Source of the DNA: RUG100 sp034927505
Lineage (GTDB): Bacteria; Bacillota; Clostridia; Peptostreptococcales; Anaerovoracaceae
Reading direction: 5' to 3'
DNA length: 64,000 nt
NCBI GenBank assembly: GCA_034927505.1
Contig: JAYFPY010000011.1
Coordinates: 8,677-72,676, forward strand
Shown here: positions 43,362 through 52,540 of the stretch, in pieces
Position numbering within the stretch: the stretch's first letter is position 1
Layout: every line of letters starts with the position of its first letter
Position numbers and translations under genes: made by a program
The notes under the pieces: generated by a model
What the model saw: the letters and a program-made list of their open reading frames with translations, nothing else
Databases searched by the model: none
What the model was told of the DNA's origin: nothing

Positions 43362-43490
43362 TAAATCTAATATTTTTAAATTATTCAACTTATAAATAAA
43401 ATTGCTTGCTATTTATAGATTTTTAGATTAAAATAGTGATACGGGTATAAGAGGACGATTGATGTTTTATTCACACCAAGGAGGATTTTT

Positions 43491-44048
43491 ATGGGGAATG
43501 TTTTTCAAGAAAAAGCCACAGGCCATGAAACACATGATATTTTTTCATGGGAAGGTCTGGGAGACATCAAAAAAGGGAGAGAGAATCTAGGAGAAGAAAT
43601 GCCGGTTATCGTTTACAGATTGCTGGAGTTTACTATGCTGGATGTTCTTGTCAAAGAATTTGGCGAAGAAAGAGCGCATGAACTGTTCAGAAAAGCAGGA
43701 TTTATGGCAGGAGAAGAACTGGCAAAGAACACAATGGATCTGACTGCGGATTTTGACGGATTTGTTGCTCAGCTACAGAAAACACTGAAAGAGCTAAGGA
43801 TCGGAATACTTCGTATTGAAGAATTCGATGCAAAGACCGGCGCCATGACTCTTACCGTTGGCGAGGATCTGGACTGTAGCGGACTGCCGTCGACAGGCGA
43901 AGTGATATGCCATTATGATGAAGGGTTCATTGCAGGACTGCTGCATGCATATACTGACAATAAGTACCATGTCAGAGAAGTAGACTGCTGGGCGAAAGGA
44001 GACCGGGTCTGCAGATTTACCGGGCATCTGGAGGCAGTACCTGTATAA
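43491..44048 (+). CDS. V4R-domain protein
   Basis: 185 residues. It ends with a V4R/4-vinyl-reductase-like domain: EEMPVIVYRLLEFTMLDVLVKEFGEERAHELFRKAG, YDEGFIAGLLHAYTDNKYHVREVDCWAKGDRVCRF. The last block carries the two conserved Cys that can bind a ligand or metal. Such domains are small-molecule sensors (hydrocarbon, lipid or tetrapyrrole-like). It is followed after 12 bp by a diguanylate cyclase, so it is probably its partner. AAGGAGGATTTTT precedes the ATG. Confidence 0.87.
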   Translation: MGNVFQEKATGHETHDIFSWEGLGDIKKGRENLGEEMPVIVYRLLEFTMLDVLVKEFGEERAHELFRKAGFMAGEELAKNTMDLTADFDGFVAQLQKTLKELRIGILRIEEFDAKTGAMTLTVGEDLDCSGLPSTGEVICHYDEGFIAGLLHAYTDNKYHVREVDCWAKGDRVCRFTGHLEAVPV

Positions 44049-44060
44049 AGAGGTCGAAAT

Positions 44061-45296
44061 ATGAATAGATTACCTCAGGATATACTCTTTGAGTATCTAA
44101 GAGACATTATTTTTGAAGATAGTGCCAATAATATAGATATTTCGGAGCTTCCTGAAGAGTTCCGTGATTTGGGGAGAGGGCTGGAACAGCTTTCTGTGTG
44201 GTTGAAAGAAGCAAGGGACTTTCAAATCGCCCTGGCAGACGGGCACTTGAATGTGTCGCCTCCGCCGAGAGATAATGTACTGGCCAGACAGCTGAAATCG
44301 CTTCAGGCTGCAATGAATCATATTACGTGGCAGGCGCAGCAGGTCGCAAAGGGAGATTATTCGCAGCATATCGATTTTATGGGCGAGTTATCGGATGCTT
44401 TCAATGAAATGACGGATCAGCTGAAGGAAAAAACGAACAAACTGCAGAGAAATATGGATAATGCAGTGAAGACAAGAGACCTTTTTAAATCCATTACAGA
44501 TAAAATGGACAGATATGTAATGGTAGTGGAGAACGAGACGGAGAGGCCTCTTTATTTCAATGCCGTGGCCAGGGATCTGAGAATAGAAGACGAACGGCTT
44601 TTCAACAACATTTTCAAGGAAGCAAAAAAGTATCCAAGAGCATACGACCAGGGAGAAAACGGATGGTGTTTTGAAGTTGGCCGATTCGATAAAAAACTAC
44701 ACAGCGAACTGAATTATTATTATGAAGCGGACAGCAGATATGTTGCATGGGGTCAAAAAGCGGCAACTATGCATCTTATTGAAGACATATCTGATAGGAA
44801 AAGAGCAGATATGGAAGTTGAAAAACTGGCTTATATCGATTCGCTGACCGGTCTGCACAACAGGCACTATATCATGCCGGTGATAGATCGATGGTTGGAG
44901 GAGAAAAAACATTTCTGTCTCAGCTTTATAGATCTTGACCATCTGAAACAGGCCAACGATGAATTTGGACATGCAGAGGGAGACCGGTATATCAAACAGG
45001 CAGTGAGCAGCTTTGCAGGCCTGCCCGGTGATATCGAAATTGCAAGAGTTGGTGGGGATGAATTCCTCTTGCTGGCCGAAAATATGTCGCAAGATGAGCT
45101 GGCTTGTGAAATGGAAGAAAAGCGAAAGAGCCTGACAGAGAAAGGCAGATCCGAAAAGAGCGGATATAATAAGACTTTCAGTTATGGGATCGTTGAGATA
45201 ACGCCGGAATACAACCAGTCGCGGGGACTCGCGCTCAGAGAAGCAGATGATCTTATGTATGAATACAAGATGGCGCATCGCCAGGAAATAGAGTAG
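44061..45296 (+). CDS. soluble diguanylate cyclase
   Basis: 411 residues. A HAMP-like region (about 75-125, VAKGDYSQHIDFMGELSDAFNEMTDQL) without membrane helices, a PAS-like middle (about 140-240) and a GGDEF domain (about 250-410) with IDSLTGLHNRHYI, FIDLDHLKQANDEFGHAEGD and intact RVGGDEF (331-335). The RxxD inhibitory site is absent (PGDI instead). It should make c-di-GMP. It pairs with the V4R gene and so is likely controlled by it. No c-di-GMP riboswitch was seen in the window. Confidence 0.9.
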   Translation: MNRLPQDILFEYLRDIIFEDSANNIDISELPEEFRDLGRGLEQLSVWLKEARDFQIALADGHLNVSPPPRDNVLARQLKSLQAAMNHITWQAQQVAKGDYSQHIDFMGELSDAFNEMTDQLKEKTNKLQRNMDNAVKTRDLFKSITDKMDRYVMVVENETERPLYFNAVARDLRIEDERLFNNIFKEAKKYPRAYDQGENGWCFEVGRFDKKLHSELNYYYEADSRYVAWGQKAATMHLIEDISDRKRADMEVEKLAYIDSLTGLHNRHYIMPVIDRWLEEKKHFCLSFIDLDHLKQANDEFGHAEGDRYIKQAVSSFAGLPGDIEIARVGGDEFLLLAENMSQDELACEMEEKRKSLTEKGRSEKSGYNKTFSYGIVEITPEYNQSRGLALREADDLMYEYKMAHRQEIE

Positions 45297-45330
45297 ATCG
45301 AAATACGATAGTAATAATATTGTGTGTGTG

Positions 45331-45358
45331 CAGAAGGTCAGACAGGCCTTCTGTATTT
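45331..45358 (+). terminator. weak terminator-like hairpin after the diguanylate cyclase
   Basis: CAGAAGG pairs with CCTTCTG (7 bp), followed only by TATTTA, so termination may be partial. Confidence 0.4.
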
Positions 45359-45361
45359 ACG

Positions 45362-45414
45362 TTGAAGAATGTGACAGAATAGTTATTATACAGGCAGAGA
45401 TATTGGAGTATAAT
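45362..45414 (+). promoter_or_regulatory. alternative promoters of the ABC transporter operon
   Basis: Two readings are possible. TTGAAG (45362-45367), 16 bp, TATTAT (45384-45389) gives a leader of about 25 nt. A perfect TATAAT (45409-45414) has no good -35, but would start transcription exactly at the ATG (45421). Confidence 0.45.
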
Positions 45415-45420
45415 GTTTAT

Positions 45421-46104
45421 ATGGAAATTTTAAGAGCAGAGAATATCAGTAAGATATACGGAGAAGGTGAAAGCGCGGTAAAGGCGCTTTCCAATGTTTC
45501 ATTTTCGGTGGAAAAGGGACAGTTTGTAGCTATAATAGGGCCATCGGGTTCCGGCAAGTCTACCTTGCTGCATATCCTAGGCGGAGTGGACAAACCTACA
45601 GAAGGCAGGATATATGTGGACGAAAAAGACGTTTACGGCCAGACTGCGGATCAGCTGGCCATATTCAGAAGGCGGCAGGTAGGACTGATATATCAGTTCT
45701 ATAATCTGATCCCGATCCTTGATGTAGAAGAAAATCTGACGCTGCCTGTTCTTCTGGACGGAAGGCAGATAAACCGGAAAAGAGAAAAAGAACTGCTGGA
45801 CATCCTCGGCCTGTCTGACAGGCTGCGGCATTTTCCCGATCAGCTCTCCGGCGGCCAGCAGCAGAGAGTATCCATAGGGAGAGCCTTGATGAATGCACCG
45901 GCGATCGTACTGGCTGATGAACCCACCGGCAATCTGGACAGTCGGAACAGCCAGGAAGTATTGGAACTCCTGAAGATGTCAAATATAAAATACAGACAGA
46001 CGATCATAGTGATAACCCATGATGAAAATATCGCTCTGCAGGCGGACAGGATCATTACGATAGAAGACGGAAACATAACCGGAGATGAGGTAATCAGGAA
46101 ATGA
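45421..46104 (+). CDS. ABC transporter ATP-binding protein (LolD/MacB type)
   Basis: 227 residues. Walker A GPSGSGKSTLLHILGG (about 41-56), Q-loop, signature LSGGQQQRVSIGRAL and Walker B IVLADEPTGNLD. The NLDSRNSQEVLELL end is usual for the FtsX-permease group. The ATG at 45421 has no normal ribosome binding site (GGAG lies 12 nt away). The stop overlaps the permease start (ATGA). Confidence 0.94.
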   Translation: MEILRAENISKIYGEGESAVKALSNVSFSVEKGQFVAIIGPSGSGKSTLLHILGGVDKPTEGRIYVDEKDVYGQTADQLAIFRRRQVGLIYQFYNLIPILDVEENLTLPVLLDGRQINRKREKELLDILGLSDRLRHFPDQLSGGQQQRVSIGRALMNAPAIVLADEPTGNLDSRNSQEVLELLKMSNIKYRQTIIVITHDENIALQADRIITIEDGNITGDEVIRK

Positions 46105-48647
46105 GCGTTCTTGATAAGCTGACATACAGAACATTAAAGGACCGCAAAGCCAGGACTATAGTTACAGTCCTGGGTATTTTTCTGGCTGCAATGCTGCTCA
46201 GTGGAGTTGTGACTTTTGCCTCGACTCTGCAGAATTATCTTATCGGAAGTGAAGAGGAATACTCGGGCAGTTGGTACTCGGCAGTGTTCGATGCAGATGA
46301 ACGGGAAATCAAGGCGGCAGATGCAGATCCGGCAGCAGGAGAAATCAGCGTACTGCATACGGTAGGATATGTAAAGCTCAGCCAGAGCACAAATGACTAC
46401 AAGCCGTATATATATATTGCGGAGGCAGGAAAAGGTTTTTTCAAACAGATGAATGTCAAACTGCAGCAGGGTCGGCTGCCGAAAACTGCAAATGAGATAG
46501 TTCTGTCCTCCCATATGTCTTCTGACGGAGGTGTAAAACTGCGTGTGGGAGATAAGATCTCGCTGGCAGTCGGCAGGAGGGTCTCGTCAAAGGGCAAGCC
46601 GCTGTATCAAAACCAGGGGTATGAGACCGGAGAAAAAACAACAGATGTCACGACGAAGAAATATACTGTGACAGGAATAATCGAAAGGTCTGCCGCAGAA
46701 CCCTATCAGGCGCCGGGCTATACCGCATTTGCAGGGGAAGGTTCGACGGAAGCCGCAGAATATCCGGTCACTGCTTATATAAAGACTAGCTCTGCAGCCG
46801 GGATCCGGTCATATACAGAAAAGTATTTTGGGGAAAAGGCGCAGGTAGAATACAACGAAGAATTGCTGTCGATCACAGGTGACTCCGAAGATAATAGTTT
46901 TCAGAATGTTTTGCTGGCAACTGTGGCAATACTGTTTGCTTTAATAATGATGGGCGCCATTGCACTGATATACAATGCCTTTTCCATATCCGTCAAGGAT
47001 CGGATCAGGCAGCTGGGGATGCTTTCATCCATTGGCGCCACCGGCAGACAGATAAAGGAGATCACACTGAAAGAAGGAGCGAGCATATGTCTGATGGGCA
47101 TCCCTGCCGGGCTTTTGGCGGGAGTTGGTGCCATTGGAGCACTGCTGTATATTTTAAAGGGGAAATTCAGAAATATCGCCGGAGATGATATCAATACGCA
47201 GATAGTGCTGCATATCAACTTTATTTGGCTTCTTGCAGCCGGGATAACGGCGATGATCGCCGTTATGATATCCATATACATTCCTGCCGTAAAAGCAGGA
47301 AGAGCCGGGGCCATTGATGCCGTAAAACAGGCATCGGTATATAAGGATGGCGGAAAATATCGGACCGAAAAACCGGCGGGGCCCGGAAAGCTGCTGGGAT
47401 TTGCGGGGATGATGGCAAGGAAATATTTCAGACGGGACCGGAAGAAATACAGAGCTCCTATAGTTTCTCTTTTCCTCAGTATAGTGCTGTTCGTCACAGC
47501 TTCCACATTTACAGGGCTGATAAAGACATCCTTTCATTCGCCGAAAGAGGACTACGATGTCATGTACTCATCCTACGTAAGTGATGGACAGCCCGACGTG
47601 GATACAGATATCCAGAACTATTTGAAAATGCAGTCGGGAGAAGCTATAACGGACATGTCTTTTGTCGAGACTATCGACTGCACAGGAGAGATACCTGTTT
47701 CGGAGCTGAGCGACAGGGCTGCAAAGATATGCAGAAACAATAATATTATAGAAGGCGGCAAGGCAAATCCGGATATACAGATATACATAGTCGATAATCA
47801 CAGTTTCAATAAATATATCAAAAAGATCGGAGCAAAAAAGGAAGATGTCATCGGCAGCAAAACAAGTCAGATATACGATGAAAGCAGATATACAGGGACT
47901 GATACAATGATGACGGATATGATTGGTTCAGGAACTGAAAAACGAATAAGCATGACCGACGGTACAAAGAAAAAAGTGCGGGTGGCATTCAGGACCAATG
48001 AACTGCCATGGTCATGCAGCGACGGAGAAGATATGACTTTTTTGGTGATGAGTGCAAATACAGCGTCAAAGGTATTCGGGAATTATGAAAAATATACAGG
48101 CAGTAGAAACATGGCTTTTCGATCGTCAATGCCTCGGGCTACATACAATTCTCTTGAGCGTATATGCCGGGATGTGGGAATGAACACAGAAGGTCTGTAT
48201 AACAAAAGCAGTGAGAGAAAGTCATACAGGAGCATGATCCTGGTGATAGAAATATTCTCATATGGATTCATAATACTGATATCCTTGATTGCGGCTGCAA
48301 ATGTGGTAAATACCATATCGACTAACGTGATGATGCGAAGAAGGGATCTGGTGATGCTGCGCGCTATGGGCATGGATGGAAAGAGCATGAGACGGATGGC
48401 CAATATTGAATGTCTGTTGTACGGGATCAAAAGCCTGATTTTTGGGATCCCGGCGGCGATACTGCTGTCATGGCTCATGTTCAAGGTATGGCCGGTCCCG
48501 GATTTCTGGGCGGTTTTCCCCTGGAAGGGGATAATCATCAGCGTTTTCAGTGTATTTGCGGTAGTATTTGCAGCAATGATGTATGCGACAAGGAAAATAG
48601 AGAAAAGCGAGTATACAGTGGAAATCCTAAGGGGAGATAACATATAA
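46101..48647 (+). CDS. FtsX-type ABC transporter permease
   Basis: 848 residues. N-terminal membrane helix (about 20-40), a large extracellular MacB-type domain (about 45-265), three helices (about 275-405: LGMLSSIGATGRQIKEITLKEG), a further helix near 455, and a second extracellular domain (about 475-705). The last helix set (about 715-835) holds MLRAMGMDGKSMRRM. Such proteins move or neutralise antimicrobial peptides or lipids. With the BceS-like kinase upstream, a defence role against envelope antibiotics is likely, but not shown by sequence. Confidence 0.9.
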   Translation: MSVLDKLTYRTLKDRKARTIVTVLGIFLAAMLLSGVVTFASTLQNYLIGSEEEYSGSWYSAVFDADEREIKAADADPAAGEISVLHTVGYVKLSQSTNDYKPYIYIAEAGKGFFKQMNVKLQQGRLPKTANEIVLSSHMSSDGGVKLRVGDKISLAVGRRVSSKGKPLYQNQGYETGEKTTDVTTKKYTVTGIIERSAAEPYQAPGYTAFAGEGSTEAAEYPVTAYIKTSSAAGIRSYTEKYFGEKAQVEYNEELLSITGDSEDNSFQNVLLATVAILFALIMMGAIALIYNAFSISVKDRIRQLGMLSSIGATGRQIKEITLKEGASICLMGIPAGLLAGVGAIGALLYILKGKFRNIAGDDINTQIVLHINFIWLLAAGITAMIAVMISIYIPAVKAGRAGAIDAVKQASVYKDGGKYRTEKPAGPGKLLGFAGMMARKYFRRDRKKYRAPIVSLFLSIVLFVTASTFTGLIKTSFHSPKEDYDVMYSSYVSDGQPDVDTDIQNYLKMQSGEAITDMSFVETIDCTGEIPVSELSDRAAKICRNNNIIEGGKANPDIQIYIVDNHSFNKYIKKIGAKKEDVIGSKTSQIYDESRYTGTDTMMTDMIGSGTEKRISMTDGTKKKVRVAFRTNELPWSCSDGEDMTFLVMSANTASKVFGNYEKYTGSRNMAFRSSMPRATYNSLERICRDVGMNTEGLYNKSSERKSYRSMILVIEIFSYGFIILISLIAAANVVNTISTNVMMRRRDLVMLRAMGMDGKSMRRMANIECLLYGIKSLIFGIPAAILLSWLMFKVWPVPDFWAVFPWKGIIISVFSVFAVVFAAMMYATRKIEKSEYTVEILRGDNI

Positions 48648-48666
48648 ACGAGGTTTATGTTATAAT
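48637..48666 (+). promoter_or_regulatory. candidate promoter of divIC gene cluster
   Basis: ATAACA (48637-48642), 18 bp, TATAAT (48661-48666). The predicted start is at the A of the divIC ATG (48673), so the transcript would be leaderless. Confidence 0.5.
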
Positions 48667-48672
48667 GTAGTC

Positions 48673-49164
48673 ATGGGAAAGAAAAGCAAAGGAAGAATAG
48701 AAAAATTCAATAAAAACTCGCAGATCGTGGACTTTAAAAAAGTTCAGAAGGAAAAGGACAAAGAAGAAAAGGCTGCGAAAAAGGAGCGAAAGAAATCACG
48801 AAAAGAAGAGCGGGCTGCGGCAGCACCCGTTTCAGAAGCGGAGAAGAAACATCGCAGTCGGGTGGATCGGCAAAAAAACAGGAGACGGCTCATTGCAGCG
48901 GCAGTGGCGGTGATCCTGCTTTTAATAGTGGGATTCTCCGTGTATAATATAGTCGATTTGAAAATGGAACAGAACGCACTGCTGTCAAAACAAGAAAAAT
49001 TGGAAAAACAGAAAAAGAATCTGGAGTCGGAACTGGGTACAGTCAATGATCCGGAATATATCGAACAGCAGGCGCGGAAACAGCTGAAACTGATCAAGCC
49101 GGGAGAAACACTTTACGTGTTGAAGGACGATCAGGCAAAAAAGGACAGCAGCGATGACAACTAA
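48673..49164 (+). CDS. septum formation initiator (DivIC/FtsL-like)
   Basis: 163 residues. A long Lys/Arg/Glu-rich cytoplasmic N-terminus (about 1-74), one membrane helix (about 75-97, LIAAAVAVILLLIVGFSVY), then an extracellular coiled coil (KMEQNALLSKQEKLEKQKKNLESEL) and a YIEQQARKQLKLIKPGE motif characteristic of the DivIC family. Part of the divisome. No ribosome binding site is seen. The last 11 bases overlap rnmV. Confidence 0.87.
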   Translation: MGKKSKGRIEKFNKNSQIVDFKKVQKEKDKEEKAAKKERKKSRKEERAAAAPVSEAEKKHRSRVDRQKNRRRLIAAAVAVILLLIVGFSVYNIVDLKMEQNALLSKQEKLEKQKKNLESELGTVNDPEYIEQQARKQLKLIKPGETLYVLKDDQAKKDSSDDN

Positions 49165-49717
49165 AGAACATATAAGAGAGATAATAGTTGTAGAAGGCCG
49201 AGATGATACAGCAGCCGTCCGGCGCGCTGTGGATGCAGAAACTATCGAGACGCACGGCTTTGGGATACGCAAGGAGACATGGGAGCTGATAGAAAAGGCA
49301 GAGAATACGCCGGGGATAATAATATTCACTGATCCGGATCATGCGGGAGAACAGATAAGAAACAGAATAACAGACAGGTTCCCAGGATCTAAACAGGCCT
49401 TTCTCGACAGGACGCTGGCAATGGCCGGCGATGATATAGGCATCGAAAATGCAAAACCGGGGGACATTGCAGCGGCTCTGAAGAAGGCAAAGGCTGAGAG
49501 AAAAACGACCGAAGATATCTTCACGATGGAAGATATGTGGCAGGAAGGCCTTGCCGGCATAGACGGGGCAGCAGATGCAAGACGAGACCTGGGGAAGAAA
49601 CTGGGTATAGGATATGGAAACGCAGCGGCGTTTCTGCGCAGGTTGAACACTTTTGGAATTAACAGGGAAGACTTTTATGAAGCTTTACGCAGAGAAAACG
49701 ATAAAAGAACTGAATAG
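49154..49717 (+). CDS. rnmV: ribonuclease M5
   Basis: Matures the 5S rRNA precursor. 187 residues. Toprim motifs IVVEGRDDTAAV (about 11-22) and FTDPDHAGEQIR (about 56-67), and a C-terminal domain (LGIGYGNAAAFLRRLNTFGINREDF). The start overlaps divIC by 11 bp with AAAAAGGACAGCAGCG in front. rsmA follows with a 41-bp overlap, the usual rnmV-rsmA pair. Confidence 0.93.
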   Translation: MTTKEHIREIIVVEGRDDTAAVRRAVDAETIETHGFGIRKETWELIEKAENTPGIIIFTDPDHAGEQIRNRITDRFPGSKQAFLDRTLAMAGDDIGIENAKPGDIAAALKKAKAERKTTEDIFTMEDMWQEGLAGIDGAADARRDLGKKLGIGYGNAAAFLRRLNTFGINREDFYEALRRENDKRTE

Positions 49718-50561
49718 CAGACATGGTTTCAGAACATCGAAGAGTCTGGGGCAGAATTTTCTTACGGATAAAAATATAATAGACAAGATAATAGAAGAAT
49801 CGTTCATAGAGGAAAATGATCTAGTCATAGAGATAGGACCTGGAATGGGCGTCCTTACTATGGAGGCGGCAAAATATGCAAGAAAAGTCATTGCCGTTGA
49901 AATCGATGCGGGACTGCTGCCTATACTGGATCACACTCTGTCGGGCTATGACAATATAGAAATAATCAATGCAGATATTCTTAAGACTAATTTAAGGGAA
50001 ATTATAGATAATGCCAAAGAAAAAGATAATGGGATAAAAGGCGTAAAAATAATAGGCAACCTGCCCTATTATATTACAACGCCTATCATAATGAAGATAC
50101 TCGAGGAAAATACTCCGGCGGAGAGCATTACCATCATGATGCAGAAAGAGGTCGCCGACAGGATCAAAGCGCAGCCGGGCGGCAAAACCTACGGGGCGTT
50201 GTCTGTGGCGGTGCAGTATTACTGCAGAGTGTATCAGGTGGCTTCGGTGCCGAAAGATGTTTTTGTACCGCAGCCCAAAGTGGATTCATCAGTACTGCGA
50301 CTGGAGCTCAGGGATGAAAAGCCTGTGGATCTTTTAGATGAAAAAATGTTTTTCATCTGCATAAGAGCCGGATTCAGTGCCAGAAGAAAAACATTTTTGA
50401 ACTGTATGACCGGCCTGGGAGGAATGACTAAGGAAGAAATACGGGATATGCTCAACGAAGTGGGGATCGACCCTGCCAGAAGAGCAGAGACTTTGACAAT
50501 AGAGGAATTTGCCACTGTGGCAAATCACATGAAAAGAGGAATCGATCAATGTCAAAATTGA
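49677..50561 (+). CDS. rsmA: 16S rRNA dimethyladenosine transferase
   Basis: Dimethylates two adjacent adenines (A1518/A1519) of 16S rRNA; loss gives kasugamycin resistance. 294 residues. SKSLGQNFLTDKNI, SAM site VIEIGPGMGVLTMEA and catalytic NLPYYITTPI. The in-frame upstream ATG at 49653 lies within rnmV; 49677 has GGGAAGACTTTT before it and gives the right length. Confidence 0.95.
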   Translation: MKLYAEKTIKELNSRHGFRTSKSLGQNFLTDKNIIDKIIEESFIEENDLVIEIGPGMGVLTMEAAKYARKVIAVEIDAGLLPILDHTLSGYDNIEIINADILKTNLREIIDNAKEKDNGIKGVKIIGNLPYYITTPIIMKILEENTPAESITIMMQKEVADRIKAQPGGKTYGALSVAVQYYCRVYQVASVPKDVFVPQPKVDSSVLRLELRDEKPVDLLDEKMFFICIRAGFSARRKTFLNCMTGLGGMTKEEIRDMLNEVGIDPARRAETLTIEEFATVANHMKRGIDQCQN

Positions 50562-52531
50562 AAACTTTTTATAAAAAGTACCTTCACAGCTACATCGGTA
50601 TCTGTGTGGTACTTGCAATAGCGATCACTCTGATAATAGAAACGCTGGCGAGACAGACTATATACGGCGGAGTAGTATTCATGGTCACTCATCCGCTGGT
50701 ATTTTTGTACAATGCAGTTATAGTATTCGTATGCATGTCTATTGGTCTGCTTTTCAGGCACAGAATGTTCGTTACTATTATAGTATCGGCTACCTGGCTC
50801 GTACTGGGGATCGTAAACGGCATAATACTCAGCAACCGAATGACTCCCTTTACAACAGGCGATATCGCAGAAGTAAAGGATGGACTGACTCTGGTCAGCA
50901 ATTACATGTCGAAAACACAGATAGTCCTGCTGATAGCCGGCGCAGTTGCACTGGTTCTGCTGATTATTTTTCTTTTCAGGAAGGTACCGAAACTTCAGTC
51001 GAAGATACACTACAAAAGTGCAATACCGGCTTTTCTGATAATTGTGCTCATAGGCGCTTCCTGTACCGGACTGGTCGTAAAGACAAAGGTCGTGGATACA
51101 TATTTTCCAAACCTGGCTTACGGATACAGAGACAACGGTTTTTCATACTGCTTTCTGGCCACCTGGCTGGATAAAGGCGTAAGCAAGCCTGACAATTATT
51201 CGGCGAAATCCATACGCAGTATATTCACAAAAAAGGAACTGGACACAACTGTGGGCGATACAAAGAATGACGGGGGCGAAAAACATCCGAACATTATTTT
51301 CCTGCAGCTTGAGTCTTTCATAGACCCTGATATAGTCAGCGACATCAAACTGGACAAAGACCCGATACCGAATTACAGAAAGCTGTCAAAGAACTATTCA
51401 TCAGGCAAGCTGCATGTGCCGTCGGTAGGTGCGGGTACTGCCAATACTGAATTCGAAAACATGACGGGTATGAGCGTCAAATTCTTCGGACCGGGAGAAT
51501 ATCCATACAAGACCATCCTTCATGATGAGACCTGTGAGAGCATCCCGTACAACCTTCGAAACATCGGCTATTCCACTCATGCGATACACAATCACAGGGC
51601 GGCTTTTTACGGCCGGAACAAAGTCTTTGGAAACCTGGGATTCGAAACATTCACATCGCTGGAGTATATGAGCGATGTGAGCAAAACTCCAAAGAACTGG
51701 GCAAGAGACAACGTGCTTACTTCGCAGATGACGGATGCCATGGGATCCACAAAGGGATCGGATTATATATACACTATATCTGTACAGGGCCACGGCAAAT
51801 ATCCGACGGAAGAGGTAATAAAAGACCCGGAGGTAACAGTGACTTCAGCACCGACGCAGGAACTGAAGTGGCAATGGGAATACTATGTGAATCAGATAAA
51901 TGAAATGGACACCTTCATCGGCAAGCTGACAAAGACACTGGAAAGCTATGACGAAGATGTGGTCCTGGTAATGTACGGAGATCACTTGCCTGCAATAGAC
52001 AATCTTACAGAGGAAAACGTAAAGGGCCGAAGCATATACCAGACAGATTATGTCATATGGAGTAATTTCAAAATGGATAATAAGAAAGAAGATCTTTATT
52101 CATATCAGCTGGGTGCTGAACTTTTGGATAGACTGGATATTCACAACGGGACCATGGTCACATATCACCAGAACCATAAGAACGACAAAAATTATCTCAA
52201 GAATCTGGAAGCACTGCAGTACGATATGCTGTACGGTAAAAGGTACATTTACGGCAACAGCGGGACTACGCCGTTCAAAAATACCGGACTGAAGATGGGC
52301 GTGAAAGACGTGAAGATAGACAAGGTAGTAAAGATCGGAGAGAAGTACTATATAAAGGGGCAGAACTTTACGGAATACAGCAAAGTCAATCTGGATGGAA
52401 AGATCTTGAAGACAGTGTATCTGGGACCTACTCTGCTGGGACTGAAAGAGGAAGTTGATCCAAAGGATGCTTCTAAGATGAAGATCAGTCAAGTGGAGAA
52501 GAATAACGAGATCTTGAGCACTTCAGAATAG
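50549..52531 (+). CDS. LTA synthase-like sulfatase-fold membrane protein
   Basis: 660 residues. Five N-terminal membrane helices (about 12-180), then an extracellular sulfatase-fold domain (about 240-570): IFLQLESFIDPD, catalytic Thr in GAGTANTEFENMTG, ISVQGHGKYPTEE and MYGDHLPA. LtaS-type enzymes polymerise glycerol phosphate, or add it to glycolipids. A short extra domain follows (about 575-660, KIGEKYYIKGQNFTEYSKV), resembling an IPT/TIG beta-sandwich. It overlaps rsmA by 13 bp. Confidence 0.9.
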   Translation: MSKLKTFYKKYLHSYIGICVVLAIAITLIIETLARQTIYGGVVFMVTHPLVFLYNAVIVFVCMSIGLLFRHRMFVTIIVSATWLVLGIVNGIILSNRMTPFTTGDIAEVKDGLTLVSNYMSKTQIVLLIAGAVALVLLIIFLFRKVPKLQSKIHYKSAIPAFLIIVLIGASCTGLVVKTKVVDTYFPNLAYGYRDNGFSYCFLATWLDKGVSKPDNYSAKSIRSIFTKKELDTTVGDTKNDGGEKHPNIIFLQLESFIDPDIVSDIKLDKDPIPNYRKLSKNYSSGKLHVPSVGAGTANTEFENMTGMSVKFFGPGEYPYKTILHDETCESIPYNLRNIGYSTHAIHNHRAAFYGRNKVFGNLGFETFTSLEYMSDVSKTPKNWARDNVLTSQMTDAMGSTKGSDYIYTISVQGHGKYPTEEVIKDPEVTVTSAPTQELKWQWEYYVNQINEMDTFIGKLTKTLESYDEDVVLVMYGDHLPAIDNLTEENVKGRSIYQTDYVIWSNFKMDNKKEDLYSYQLGAELLDRLDIHNGTMVTYHQNHKNDKNYLKNLEALQYDMLYGKRYIYGNSGTTPFKNTGLKMGVKDVKIDKVVKIGEKYYIKGQNFTEYSKVNLDGKILKTVYLGPTLLGLKEEVDPKDASKMKISQVEKNNEILSTSE

Positions 52532-52540
52532 GAGATCGAT

